From the NCBI RefSeq assembly GCF_000173775.1, contig NZ_ACCD01000013.1, positions 1 through 64,000 on the forward strand: a stretch of DNA of 64,000 nt, given 5' to 3'. Below, piece after piece: positions 38,900 through 50,257 of this stretch. The stretch comes from Yersinia rohdei ATCC 43380 (GTDB lineage: Bacteria; Pseudomonadota; Gammaproteobacteria; Enterobacterales; Enterobacteriaceae). Both the position numbers and the translations under genes were made by a program. The notes beneath the pieces were generated by a model. It did no database searches. It saw only the letters and a list, made by a program, of their open reading frames with translations, and was not told the origin of the DNA. Within the stretch, counting starts at the first letter, position 1. The number at the start of each line of letters is the position of its first letter.

Positions 38900-39541
38900 T
38901 TAACCCCGAGTTTTCAGGTGCATTTCGCGTTCAGCTTCGGTCAAAGAAGCTAAGAATGCATCACGCTCAAACACACGTGTCATATAGCCTTTCAGCTCTT
39001 TAGAACCCGCGCCAGTGAACTCAATGCCTAATACCGGCAAACGCCACAACAGCGGAGCCAGGTAGCAATCGACCAGGCTAAACTCTTCGCTCATGAAGAA
39101 AGGCATTTCATTAAACACAGGTGCAATAGACAGCAGCTCTTCACGTAATTGTTTACGGGCTGCGTCTGCTTCCTGTGCATTGCCTTGCTCAATTTTGTGT
39201 AGCAAGGAATACCAATCTTGCTCAATGCGGTTCATCATCAACCGGCTGCTACCACGCGCAACAGGGTATACCGGCATCAATGGTGGGTGAGGGAAACGCT
39301 CATCCAGATATTCCATAATGATGCGGGATTCATACAGTGTCAGCTCGCGATCAACCAAAGTAGGAACGGTACGGTACGGATTGAGGTCAATCAGGTCCTG
39401 CGGCAGATTATCAGCTTCAACCTGCTCAATCTCAACACTGACACCTTTCTCCGCCAGTACGATACGTACTTGATGGCTAAAAATGTCGGTCGGGCCGGAA
39501 AACAGCGTCATTACCGAACGTTTGTTGGCAGCGACAGCCAT
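38900..39541 (-). CDS. sspA: Stringent starvation protein A
   Basis: This is a 213-residue glutathione-transferase-fold protein without GST activity that binds sigma-70 RNA polymerase. It activates late phage and acid-stress genes, and lowers H-NS. The N-terminal thioredoxin-like domain has VMTLFSGPTDIFSHQVRIVL and DLIDLNPYRTVPTLVDRELT; a helical domain follows. Start at 39541 (MAVAANKRSVM) to match E. coli. sspB follows directly. A 16-bp tandem repeat lies 325 bp upstream. Confidence 0.97.
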   Translation of the reverse strand: MAVAANKRSVMTLFSGPTDIFSHQVRIVLAEKGVSVEIEQVEADNLPQDLIDLNPYRTVPTLVDRELTLYESRIIMEYLDERFPHPPLMPVYPVARGSSRLMMNRIEQDWYSLLHKIEQGNAQEADAARKQLREELLSIAPVFNEMPFFMSEEFSLVDCYLAPLLWRLPVLGIEFTGAGSKELKGYMTRVFERDAFLASLTEAEREMHLKTRG

Positions 39542-39865
39542 GAAAACCTCCAAGATTATCTAGAAAACAATGCGAATAGCCCACGATGACGTTGCTATCC
39601 TGAGTCGTTTTACCGCCGGTTCGCAATCTCGACAGCTGTTGCCGTAAATAAGCCTTGGTCGAGATAATAATTCAGCCAGGGAGATACACGGACGTCAACA
39701 GTTCGCCGAACAGGCACAAAAGTGGGTGATAGTTTACCAGATTTTGCATGTTTTGTGGGGATGGCGCTGCGATTTCATGAACAATTGTCTATCAGACAAC
39801 AGTTTAGCGGTAAAAATAATGTGAATAAAATGCTGAAAGAGTGTTTTTAAGGCGTGTTTTTTTGG

Positions 39866-39913
39866 CATACGTATTTTATGACATACGTATTTTATGACAT
39901 ACGTATTTTATAT
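39866..39913. repeat. Three tandem copies of a 16-bp repeat
   Basis: The unit catacgtattttatga occurs three times in a row (39866, 39882, 39898; the third differs in the last two bases). Each holds the palindrome atacgtat. The array lies between sspA and rpsI, just past the rpsI terminator. It could be a variable-number repeat or a multi-site operator. Confidence 0.9.
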
Positions 39914-39921
39914 GCACAAAT

Positions 39922-39950
39922 AAAAAAACCCGGTGAGACACCGGGTTTTT
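39922..39950 (-). terminator. rplM-rpsI terminator
   Basis: The hairpin aaacccggtg-tctc-accgggttt is followed by T-runs on the minus strand. It lies 30 bp after the rpsI stop. Confidence 0.9.
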
Positions 39951-39981
39951 ACCATCAATCTGATGCCATAAAGGCAAAAAA

Positions 39982-41119
<1,138 letters not shown>

Positions 41120-42247
41120 TTAGGGTAAATGCGGCAAAGAGAGATATTCCTCACTCTGCATTTCTTGTAACCGTGACAAACAGCGCTGATATTCAAACTT
41201 GAGATGTTCACCGCAATAGATCTCGAACATCGATGCCTCAGCAGCAATAATCAATTTTACCCGCCGCTCATAAAACTCATCGACCAATGCTAAAAAGCGC
41301 CGGGCGGTATTCTCATCTTTCGTCGCCATGCAGTGAACATTGTGTAGCAATACCGTGTGATAAAGCTTAGACAGTGCGATGTAATCCAGCTGACTGCGCG
41401 CCTCTTCGCATAATGTATGAAAATCCACCGCCAATACGCCTTCTGCCGAACAAATAGCCGGTAAAGGCCGGTGATTAACATCCAATACAGGTGCTCGCTC
41501 CCCCTCTTTACCCGCTAATTTGACGAAAATATCCTGCATCGCTTGCTCGGTTTGGGTGTTCAATGGCGTTAGGTAAAGATTTGCCTGAGTCAGGGTGCGC
41601 AAGCGATAGTCAATCCCTGCATCAACATTCATCACATCACAATATTGTTTAATCAGCTTAATGGCGGGCAGGAAGCGCGCCCGTTGTAGACCATTAGAGT
41701 ACAAGTCATCCGGCGGAATATTAGATGTGGCAACCAAGGTGATGCCGCGGGCAAATAAGGCGTCCAGCAATGTGGCCAACAACATGGCGTCAGTGATGTC
41801 CGATACAAAAAACTCATCAAAACACAGCACGTCAGTTTCGGCCTTGAAGCCATCAGCAATGATTTCTAATGGATTTTCATGGCCTTGCAACGCGTTCAGT
41901 TCCTGATGTACCCGCAACATAAAACGGTGAAAATGCAGACGAAGCTTGCGTTCGCCGGGCAGGCTGTGGAAAAACATATCCATCAGCCAGGTTTTACCGC
42001 GCCCGACCCCGCCCCACATATATAAGCCCTGAACTGGGCGTATGGGTGTGCGCGGCGCTGTACGCCCCAAAAAACGGCCTAAGCGCCCTCTCAGGCCCGT
42101 GCTAGCCGATGGGGTGCTTTGGCGTTGATTCAGCTCCTGATAAATGGTTTCCAGCCGTGCTACAGTGCGCTGTTGTACATCATCAGGTTGGTAGTCGCCG
42201 GCATCAAGTGCCTGCTGGTAAAGTGCTCTAGGTGAACTCGGTTGCAT
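41120..42247 (-). CDS. zapE: Cell-division ATPase ZapE
   Basis: This is a 375-residue AAA-type ATPase (formerly YhcM, AFG1-like) that binds FtsZ and helps Z-ring function under anaerobic or heat stress. Walker A is GGVGRGKTWLMDMFF, Walker B is DVLCFDEFFVSDITDAM, and ATSNIPPDDLYSNGLQRARF follows. Start at 42247 (MQPSSPRALYQQ). It is divergent from zapG across a 220-bp promoter region. Confidence 0.96.
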   Translation of the reverse strand: MQPSSPRALYQQALDAGDYQPDDVQQRTVARLETIYQELNQRQSTPSASTGLRGRLGRFLGRTAPRTPIRPVQGLYMWGGVGRGKTWLMDMFFHSLPGERKLRLHFHRFMLRVHQELNALQGHENPLEIIADGFKAETDVLCFDEFFVSDITDAMLLATLLDALFARGITLVATSNIPPDDLYSNGLQRARFLPAIKLIKQYCDVMNVDAGIDYRLRTLTQANLYLTPLNTQTEQAMQDIFVKLAGKEGERAPVLDVNHRPLPAICSAEGVLAVDFHTLCEEARSQLDYIALSKLYHTVLLHNVHCMATKDENTARRFLALVDEFYERRVKLIIAAEASMFEIYCGEHLKFEYQRCLSRLQEMQSEEYLSLPHLP

Positions 42248-42470
42248 GTTTATCAACAATCCCTGATAAAATAATTAGCTACTTTTCGCTGCTCTTTCTT
42301 GCTGATTTATCGGGCAATCGCAGCATTTACCAACTCTGTTACTGCGGAAAAAGCCTGATAACCATAGGCAAAGTTGCATCAGGATTCCACTCTGACAAGG
42401 TTAACGGTTATAGTGGGTATTATTAAGTGAAAAAGTCCTGCTGAACAATGAAGTCAAAAAAGGAGTCATC

Positions 42471-42875
42471 ATGACCTGGGAGTATGCGCTTATTGGGTTG
42501 GTTGTGGGTATTGTGATTGGCGCGGTGGCTATGCGCTTTGGCAACCGCAAATTGCGTCAGCAGCAAGTGCTGCAAAATGAGCTGGAGAAAAGCAAAACAG
42601 ATCTGGAGGAATATCGTCAGGAACTGGTGGGGCACTTTGCCCGCAGTGCTGAGTTGCTGGATAACATGGCTCGCGACTATCGCCAGCTTTATCAGCATAT
42701 GGCGAAAAGCTCCAATAACTTGTTACCGGACTTGCCGTTGCAGGATAATCCGTTCCGCTATCGTCTGACAGAATCTGAAGCTGATAATGATCAGGCGCCG
42801 GTTAAAATGCCACCGCGTGATTATTCTGAAGGCGCATCTGGTTTGTTACGCCCGGAGCACCAGACCCGCGACTAA
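42471..42875 (+). CDS. zapG: Inner-membrane division protein ZapG (YhcB)
   Basis: This is a 134-residue protein with one N-terminal membrane helix (MTWEYALIGLVVGIVIGAVA) and a long coiled coil (about residues 28-85), ending in a disordered tail. YhcB links division and envelope synthesis in E. coli, where it interacts with elongation and division proteins. Start with an aaaggag site 7 bases upstream. An ERIC follows its stop by a few bases. Confidence 0.95.
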   Translation: MTWEYALIGLVVGIVIGAVAMRFGNRKLRQQQVLQNELEKSKTDLEEYRQELVGHFARSAELLDNMARDYRQLYQHMAKSSNNLLPDLPLQDNPFRYRLTESEADNDQAPVKMPPRDYSEGASGLLRPEHQTRD

Positions 42876-42879
42876 ATAT

Positions 42880-43007
42880 TTACCCGATCAATTTCGAGAT
42901 GCAGGAAAGCGACAAGTAGAGATAACACCGATGAGCATATGTCTGTATGTGATTCAGGTGCACGAACGTCGCTAACACGCCTGGGTTTGAAAATGATGGG
43001 GCATATC
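42880..43007 (+). repeat. ERIC-type repeat between zapG and degQ
   Basis: This divergent copy starts tacccgatcaatttcgagat, has the arms gcaggaaagcgacaagta and gaacgtcgctaacacgcc, and ends near gatggggc. The central palindrome is altered. It starts 5 bp after the zapG stop. Confidence 0.65.
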
Positions 43008-43258
43008 ATGCTAGCCACGGTAGGGCTGCCATAGCTTTGCCGTCGTTAGCACCTTTACACTTCTATACTTACCTCTCCTTGAATTGCTTCGCTGCGGCCC
43101 TTATATCAACGGTATCTTAAGATGCTTATTTTTAGAACAGCAGTAGCCTTTTGAAATAAGTGAATTTTTTAGCTAATGCAGAGTCTGAATCTACAATAGG
43201 TCTGTAGCAGCCATCCACCCGATTCATTCACCGTTAGGTATTGAGAGAGTTTAATTCA

Positions 43259-44632
43259 ATGAAGAAAAAATCATTATTTCTGAGTGCGCTGGCATTGAGT
43301 GTCAGCTTAGGCCTCGCGTCTGTTCCTATGGTGAACGCAGCAGCAATTCCAGCAGCCGTAACTGGGCAAGCAGTGCCAAGTCTGGCTCCTATGCTAGAAA
43401 AAGTATTGCCTGCGGTCGTCAGTGTTCACGTCTCTGGTACTCAAGCACAACCGCAACGTTTGCCAGAAGAGTTTAAATTTTTCTTCGGCCCAAATGCACC
43501 AACCGGCAAAGAGAGTAACCGCCCATTTGAAGGTTTAGGGTCTGGCGTCATCATTAATGCTGAAAAAGGCTATGTGCTGACGAACAACCACGTTATCAAT
43601 AACGCGGATAAAATTCGTGTTCAGCTTAACGATGGCCGTGAATATGATGCCAAACTGCTCGGGCGTGATGAACAAACCGATATCGCATTATTACAATTGA
43701 CCGATGCCAAAAATCTGACCGCCATCAAAATGGCTGACTCAGATAACCTGCGGGTTGGTGATTTTGCCGTCGCAGTAGGTAACCCATTTGGTCTGGGGCA
43801 AACCGCAACCTCAGGGATTATTTCTGCCCTTGGGCGCAGTGGCCTGAATCTGGAAGGGTTGGAAAACTTTATTCAGACCGATGCCTCTATCAACCGAGGA
43901 AACTCGGGTGGCGCGCTGGTTAACCTAAATGGCGAATTGATTGGGATTAACACCGCAATTCTGGCACCGGGTGGCGGTAATATCGGTATCGGCTTTGCCA
44001 TCCCGAGCAATATGGCGCAAAACCTTAGCCAGCAACTGATTGAGTTCGGTGAAGTGAAGCGCGGCCTGCTAGGTATTCGCGGCAGTGAAATGACCGCCGA
44101 CATGGCGAAAGCCTTTAATATTGATGCTCAACGTGGGGCATTTGTCAGCGAAGTTATGCCAAAATCAGCCGCCTCTAAAGCCGGAATTAAAGCCGGTGAC
44201 GTGCTGGTATCCGTGGACGGCAAGCCTATCAGCAGCTTTGCTGAGTTGCGCGCCAAAGTGGGAACCACCGGGCCGGGTAAAGCCATTAAAGTTGGGTTAT
44301 TACGTGATGGGAAGCCACTGGATGTCACGGTAACATTGGAAAACAGCAGCCCAACATCCACCAGCGCAGATACCTTGTCGCCCGCATTGCAAGGTGCATC
44401 CTTGAGTAATGGCGAAATCAAAGGTGGCAGCAAAGGTGTCAAAGTTGAGAGCGTGGCGAAAGGCTCACCTGCCGCGCAATCTGGCTTGCAGAAAGACGAT
44501 GTCATTATTGCCGTCAACCGTGTGCGGGTTCAGGACATCACCGAGTTGCGTAAAGCTATCGAGGCGAAACCTGCGGTCATTGCACTGAATGTTGTGCGCG
44601 GTGGCGAGAATATTTATCTGTTAATACGTTAA
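43259..44632 (+). CDS. degQ: Periplasmic serine endoprotease DegQ
   Basis: This is a 457-residue HtrA-family protease and chaperone in the periplasm. A signal peptide ends near residue 27 (MVNAAA). The catalytic triad is H111 (LTNNHVINN), D141 (QTDIALLQL) and S216 (RGNSGGALV). Two PDZ domains follow (about 265-355 and 375-455). The ATG at 43259 is preferred over 43241 because it gives the typical MKKK signal start. degS follows after 88 bp, the same order as in E. coli. Confidence 0.96.
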   Translation: MKKKSLFLSALALSVSLGLASVPMVNAAAIPAAVTGQAVPSLAPMLEKVLPAVVSVHVSGTQAQPQRLPEEFKFFFGPNAPTGKESNRPFEGLGSGVIINAEKGYVLTNNHVINNADKIRVQLNDGREYDAKLLGRDEQTDIALLQLTDAKNLTAIKMADSDNLRVGDFAVAVGNPFGLGQTATSGIISALGRSGLNLEGLENFIQTDASINRGNSGGALVNLNGELIGINTAILAPGGGNIGIGFAIPSNMAQNLSQQLIEFGEVKRGLLGIRGSEMTADMAKAFNIDAQRGAFVSEVMPKSAASKAGIKAGDVLVSVDGKPISSFAELRAKVGTTGPGKAIKVGLLRDGKPLDVTVTLENSSPTSTSADTLSPALQGASLSNGEIKGGSKGVKVESVAKGSPAAQSGLQKDDVIIAVNRVRVQDITELRKAIEAKPAVIALNVVRGGENIYLLIR

Positions 44633-44720
44633 TTTGCATAAAAATCGGACACAGCACAATGCTGTGTCCGCCAAACTCATGCTATCCTCGCGTTATCTAA
44701 TCATTAATGCCATAAACTTC

Positions 44721-45812
44721 ATGTTTCTTAAGCTATTGCGTTCTATTATTTTGGGGCTAATTGTTGCTGGTATCTTGCTGGTCGCAATACCTATGCTCCG
44801 TAGTCCGGGTCACTTTTTTTCCGGTAAGACCAATAGCCTTGATGAAGAAGTTCCGGTCAGTTATAACCAGGCGGTACGCCGCGCCGCGCCGGCAGTGGTT
44901 AATGTCTATAATCGCAGCCTAAGCCCAACACAAGAAGGCTTAGCCATCCGGACATTAGGCTCTGGTGTCATCATGAGTGACAAAGGTTATATTCTTACTA
45001 ATAAGCACGTTATCAATAATGCTGAACAGATTATTGTGGCGTTACAAAATGGCCGTGTATCTGAAGCATTGCTGGTCGGCTCAGACAATCTGACTGATTT
45101 AGCGGTGTTAAAAATTGATGTAACAAACCTCCCCGTCATTCCCATCAATATTAATCGTGCACCTCATATAGGTGATGTCGTGCTGGCAATCGGTAACCCC
45201 TACAATCTTGGCCAGACAGTGACTCAGGGGATTATCAGTGCCACTGGGCGTATTGGTTTAAGTGATTCCGGACGACAAAATTTCCTTCAAACAGATGCTT
45301 CAATCAATCAGGGTAATTCTGGCGGTGCGCTGGTGAATACTTTGGGTGAACTGATGGGAATTAACACTTTATCCTTCGACAAAAGCAGCAACGGCGAAAC
45401 GCCGGAAGGTATTGGGTTTGCGATTCCTACTGCACTGGCAACCAAGGTGATGGAAAAACTGATTCGTGATGGGCGGGTTATCCGTGGCTATATCGGCATT
45501 ACCGGCGAGGAATATCCACCATTCAATGCCAGCGGTAATGGTTCTGATCGTATTCATGGCATTAAAGTGAATAAAATATCGCCTAACGGGCCGGCAGCAA
45601 ATGCTGATTTACAAGTGGGTGATATTATTTTGAGCGTGAATAACAAACCCGCGACATCCGTGATAGAAACTATGGATCAGGTGGCAGAGATCCGCCCAGG
45701 AACCACAATTCCGGTGCTGCTGCTACGTAATGGTCAGCAAATCACTGCCCAAATTACTATTACTGAATTAGATCAAAATGAAGTCCTGGGCCAACAACCT
45801 GCGCCGCAGTGA
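44721..45812 (+). CDS. degS: Inner-membrane stress-sensing protease DegS
   Basis: This is a 363-residue HtrA protease anchored by one N-terminal membrane helix (about residues 6-26). It senses unfolded porin C-termini through its single PDZ domain and cuts RseA, starting the sigma-E response. The triad is H96 (LTNKHVINN), D126 (LTDLAVLK) and S200 (QGNSGGALV). Start at 44721 (MFLKLLRSII), which matches E. coli; longer frames upstream run back to the degQ stop. A strong hairpin terminator follows. Confidence 0.96.
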   Translation: MFLKLLRSIILGLIVAGILLVAIPMLRSPGHFFSGKTNSLDEEVPVSYNQAVRRAAPAVVNVYNRSLSPTQEGLAIRTLGSGVIMSDKGYILTNKHVINNAEQIIVALQNGRVSEALLVGSDNLTDLAVLKIDVTNLPVIPININRAPHIGDVVLAIGNPYNLGQTVTQGIISATGRIGLSDSGRQNFLQTDASINQGNSGGALVNTLGELMGINTLSFDKSSNGETPEGIGFAIPTALATKVMEKLIRDGRVIRGYIGITGEEYPPFNASGNGSDRIHGIKVNKISPNGPAANADLQVGDIILSVNNKPATSVIETMDQVAEIRPGTTIPVLLLRNGQQITAQITITELDQNEVLGQQPAPQ

Positions 45813-45863
45813 TTATCCTCAACTGAGCGGTAATATCGCCTTCAATATTTTTATTATCACCAT

Positions 45864-45902
45864 AAAAAATGCCAGTCTGAAATTACAGACTGGCATTTTT
45901 TT
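45864..45902. terminator. Bidirectional terminator after degS
   Basis: The hairpin aaaaatgccagtctg-aaatta-cagactggcattttt has an A-run on one side and T-run on the other, so it can end degS and block reading from murA's side. Confidence 0.9.
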
Positions 45903-46024
45903 GATGTGATATCAGCGGCTTTCTGCCCAACACCCTTGAAGCTTCTGGTTGCTAACCTACTCATCCCGCAAGCTGCACAGTGCGAATAGCGCTAATTTCC
46001 TGAAACATCAATGAATAAGGACGT

Positions 46025-47308
<1,284 letters not shown>

Positions 47309-47376
47309 TCAAATTCGAATTCACTGCCCGCTTTAGAGGCTACCTACCGATAGGCAAAACTCTGGAGCCAACAGCA

Positions 47377-47631
47377 TTAAAAGCCGTTTAGTTTGCGATC
47401 CCGCTGCCACTCTTGTGGCGTATAAGCCTTGATAGACAAGGCATGAATGCGGTTATCAGCGATATATTCCATCAAAGGCGCATACACGGCCTGCTGTTTT
47501 TTCACCCGGCTCATGTCGGCAAATAACTCACCCACTGCAATCACCTGAAAGTGGCTGCCTTCACCGGTAACATGTACTTCTTGTAATGCCAATGCTCGCA
47601 TCAGCACGTCTTTAATTTCGGAAGTATCCAT
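47377..47631 (-). CDS. ibaG: BolA-family iron-sulfur protein IbaG
   Basis: This is an 84-residue BolA-like protein (formerly YrbA), an acid-induced partner of monothiol glutaredoxin GrxD in Fe-S handling. The BolA signature includes [19 protein letters not shown] and [11 protein letters not shown]. Start at 47631 ([10 protein letters not shown]); three residues longer is possible. It is separated from mlaB by a terminator and is probably read with murA. Confidence 0.95.
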   Translation of the reverse strand: MDTSEIKDVLMRALALQEVHVTGEGSHFQVIAVGELFADMSRVKKQQAVYAPLMEYIADNRIHALSIKAYTPQEWQRDRKLNGF

Positions 47632-47708
47632 AAGATTCATTCTATTTTAAGAGGATAGTAATCAGTTGAACATATTAGTGGAATCCGGCTTTCTCTGAAA
47701 CTAAAGAA

Positions 47709-47741
47709 AAGCCCCTGTGTTGCTATTAGGCTCAGGGGCTT
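47709..47741 (-). terminator. Terminator between mlaB and ibaG
   Basis: The hairpin aagcccctg...caggggctt followed by ttctttag on the minus strand lies 65 bp after the mlaB stop. It marks the end of the mla operon. Confidence 0.8.
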
Positions 47742-47806
47742 GAAAACTTTAGTTTTTTTACTTTGGATATAAACGACACCAAAAGGCGTTGACTTAACTC
47801 CAATAG

Positions 47807-48124
47807 CTAAGCGCTGGCGGTTTCCACCGGGATGATTTGCTGAAGATTATACAGCTCAATCAGGGTTGATAACCTATCACTGACACCTGTAATAGTGAGT
47901 GTGACACCCTGTTTGCTCCGTAGTTCGCGAAAGTGAACCAGTAGTGCCAGTCCGGATGAATCAACGCGCTGTAACTGGCTGACATCAATGCAGGTTTTAT
48001 CCGCCAATAATGCTTCACGTTGTTGCCACAGTGGTAACAAGGTTTCACGATCTAATTCACCTTGCAGCACCAGCGTTTCCTGCTGCGACTGCCAGCTCAG
48101 TTCATCCGTCATAATATCCATCAT
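47807..48124 (-). CDS. mlaB: Phospholipid transport STAS-domain protein MlaB
   Basis: This is a STAS-domain cytoplasmic subunit of the MlaFEDB complex that binds MlaF and controls its assembly and ATPase activity. The core reads CIDVSQLQRVDSSGLALLVH, with the family DSSGLALL. The start at 48124 overlaps the mlaC stop (TAATG); an ATG at 48112 (MTDELSW) matches E. coli better and has a gga upstream. It is the last gene of the operon. Confidence 0.94.
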   Translation of the reverse strand: MMDIMTDELSWQSQQETLVLQGELDRETLLPLWQQREALLADKTCIDVSQLQRVDSSGLALLVHFRELRSKQGVTLTITGVSDRLSTLIELYNLQQIIPVETASA

Positions 48125-48750
48125 TACTGTTTATCTAACGTTATTGGCTGTTTCGCCGCGATCAACAGCTGCTGGGTCAAGCCATCAACCCCTTTCTGAC
48201 GCAGGATTGACGCCCACTCATTTTGCTTGGTGCTTATCATGCTGACCCCTTCGGCTATCATGTCATAGGCCTGCCAGGCACCTGTTTGACTGTTTTTACG
48301 CCATTGGAAATCTAACCGCACCGGTGGGCGACCATTGGGGTCAAAAATAGTGACGCGGATGGCGACAATATTGGCATCACCCAGCGGTTGGTCTGGCGCG
48401 ACGTCATAAGTTTGGCCGTGGTACAACGCCAATGCCTGGCCATAAGCTTGCTCCAGATATTGAGTGAAGGCATTAAAATAGGCCTCACGCTGTGCTGGGG
48501 TGGCGGCTTTGTAATAGCTGCCCAAAACCAGTGCCCCGGCATATTTAACTTGGACGAACGGCAGCAGCTCTTCGCGCACGATGGTGCGCAGATAGTCTGG
48601 ATTCTGTTTAATCTTTGGTTGTTCAGTTTTCAGGCGCGTAAATGTTCTTTTCGCTGCTTCATCCATTAAACGGTAAGGATTTGTTTGATCGACAGCATTT
48701 GCCAGGGGTGCAACCACCAACAACGCGACCATAAGTAAACGTTTAAACAT
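48124..48750 (-). CDS. mlaC: Periplasmic phospholipid-shuttle protein MlaC
   Basis: This is a 208-residue periplasmic protein that carries phospholipid between MlaA in the outer membrane and MlaD in the inner membrane. A signal peptide ends near residue 19 (APLANA-VD). Typical text includes [20 protein letters not shown] and [11 protein letters not shown]. It follows mlaD by 13 bp and overlaps mlaB. Confidence 0.97.
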   Translation of the reverse strand: MFKRLLMVALLVVAPLANAVDQTNPYRLMDEAAKRTFTRLKTEQPKIKQNPDYLRTIVREELLPFVQVKYAGALVLGSYYKAATPAQREAYFNAFTQYLEQAYGQALALYHGQTYDVAPDQPLGDANIVAIRVTIFDPNGRPPVRLDFQWRKNSQTGAWQAYDMIAEGVSMISTKQNEWASILRQKGVDGLTQQLLIAAKQPITLDKQ

Positions 48751-48763
48751 TCAAATACCCTCT

Positions 48764-49333
48764 TTAAGGATGTTGGGCCGCAGGTAAACTGCCGCTTGCT
48801 GCCGGCTCAGGTGCCGCAACGGTTGGCGCTGCGGGTTCATTAGCCGGAGCACCAGAATTACCATCACCGCCACTTTTGTACAAGAACTGGCCGATAAGAT
48901 CTTCCAGCACTAATGCAGATTTCGTGTCTTGAATAACACCGTCGTTTTTCAGGATACCGGTGCCCATTTCTGGATCTTCAAAGCCAACATTCAATGCTAA
49001 GAACTGTTCACCTAACAAACCGGAAGTGCGCACCGCTAAGGAACTGGTGTCCGGAATATGGTCATAACGTTGCTGAATATCCATCGCCACACGTGGGCTG
49101 TAATTTTGGGTATCCAGAGTTATTCCTGCCACCCGCCCGACGACAACACCACCAATTTTGACTGGCGAATTGGTTTTCAGGCCGCCAATATTGTCAAAGG
49201 TTGCGTAAATCCGGTAAGTCGGCTGGTTGCCTACTGATTTGATATCCGCAACTTTTAGGCAGAGAAATACGACAGCCAGAATAGCAATCAGTATAAATAA
49301 ACCTACCCAAACTTCACTTTTCTTCGTTTGCAT
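48764..49333 (-). CDS. mlaD: MCE-domain protein MlaD
   Basis: This is a 189-residue inner-membrane-anchored MCE protein that forms the hexameric periplasmic ring of MlaFEDB. One membrane helix (about residues 8-28) is followed by the MCE domain (TYRIYATFDNIGGLKTNSPV, KIGGVVVGRVAGITLD) and an Ala/Pro-rich tail that is longer than the fold requires. Start at 49333 (MQTKKSEVWVG), 4 bp after mlaE; the open frame overlaps mlaE further up. Confidence 0.96.
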   Translation of the reverse strand: MQTKKSEVWVGLFILIAILAVVFLCLKVADIKSVGNQPTYRIYATFDNIGGLKTNSPVKIGGVVVGRVAGITLDTQNYSPRVAMDIQQRYDHIPDTSSLAVRTSGLLGEQFLALNVGFEDPEMGTGILKNDGVIQDTKSALVLEDLIGQFLYKSGGDGNSGAPANEPAAPTVAAPEPAASGSLPAAQHP

Positions 49334-49337
49334 CGAC

Positions 49338-50120
49338 TCAGTTCCCAAACATCAGTGCTGTCAGCACAAAATCTAATCCCAATACTGCCAGTGATGAATG
49401 CACCACAGTACGGGTCGTCGCCCGGCTAATCCCTTCAGATGTGGGGATCGCATCATAACCATTGAATAGCGCAATCCAGGTCACGGTAATAGCAAATACC
49501 AAGCTCTTAATCAGGCAATTCAGTAAATCCGTACGCCATTCAACGGCGTTTTGCATCGCTGACCAGAAGAAGCCGCCATCAATGCCTTTCCAGTCGACAC
49601 CCACGACAGCGCCACCCCAAATACCTACAGCGACAAAGATAGCTGTCAATAATGGCATGCTGATAAGACCGGCCCAAAACCGAGGGGCAACAACCCGTCG
49701 CAAGGGGTCGATGGCCATCATTTCCAGGCTAGAAATCTGCTCAGTGGCTTTCATCAGGCCGATTTCTGCCGTCAACGCAGAACCGGCACGACCGGCAAAT
49801 AACAATGCCGTCACGACCGGCCCTAACTCACGTAGCAGTGATAAAGCGACCATCATGCCCAGACTGGCTTCCGCACTGTAAGTGGTGAGGATCAAAAAGC
49901 CCTGCAACCCCAAAACCATGCCGATAAACAGACCAGAAACCACAATAATCAGTAAGGATTGCACCCCAACGCTATACAGCTGTTTGACCAATAATGGCCA
50001 TTGTTTTCGCGGTTCAGGTCGCCCGACCAAGGCATTGAATAGCATTAAACCTGCGCGACCAAAGGATGCGCAGACCTTAATTCCCCGGCGACCTAAAGAC
50101 GCTAACGCCTGTACTAACAT
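49338..50120 (-). CDS. mlaE: Phospholipid ABC transporter permease MlaE
   Basis: This is a 260-residue permease of the MlaE family, the membrane core of the Mla complex that moves phospholipid from or to the outer membrane. Characteristic are [40 protein letters not shown] and [20 protein letters not shown]. In E. coli mlaF and mlaE are nearly contiguous; here about 130 bp with an ERIC lie between them. Confidence 0.96.
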   Translation of the reverse strand: MLVQALASLGRRGIKVCASFGRAGLMLFNALVGRPEPRKQWPLLVKQLYSVGVQSLLIIVVSGLFIGMVLGLQGFLILTTYSAEASLGMMVALSLLRELGPVVTALLFAGRAGSALTAEIGLMKATEQISSLEMMAIDPLRRVVAPRFWAGLISMPLLTAIFVAVGIWGGAVVGVDWKGIDGGFFWSAMQNAVEWRTDLLNCLIKSLVFAITVTWIALFNGYDAIPTSEGISRATTRTVVHSSLAVLGLDFVLTALMFGN

Positions 50121-50135
50121 GAATACTCCATCAGC

Positions 50136-50257
50136 TTATATCCTTCGCACTTGACGTTGCAGCCGTGTTTGCGGCAAGACTTACCCGCATCACTGATTTA
50201 AGCATCCTCAGCGGAATACGCCCGCGAGTTGCCTACCGGCAACGCCAATTACCTTGG
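50136..50257 (-). repeat. ERIC between mlaF and mlaE, supplying the mlaF stop
   Basis: Read on the minus strand, this copy begins acccaaggtaattggcgttg, has the core gctgaggatgcttaaatcag and ends gctgcaacgtcaagtgcgaa-ggatat. Its left end overlaps the last codons and stop of mlaF. It is in the same direction as the operon. Confidence 0.78.

Noticed and set aside
45905-46020. Region between the degS terminator and murA considered as another ERIC
   Set aside because: A few words such as ggttgctaac are similar but the arms and core palindrome are absent.
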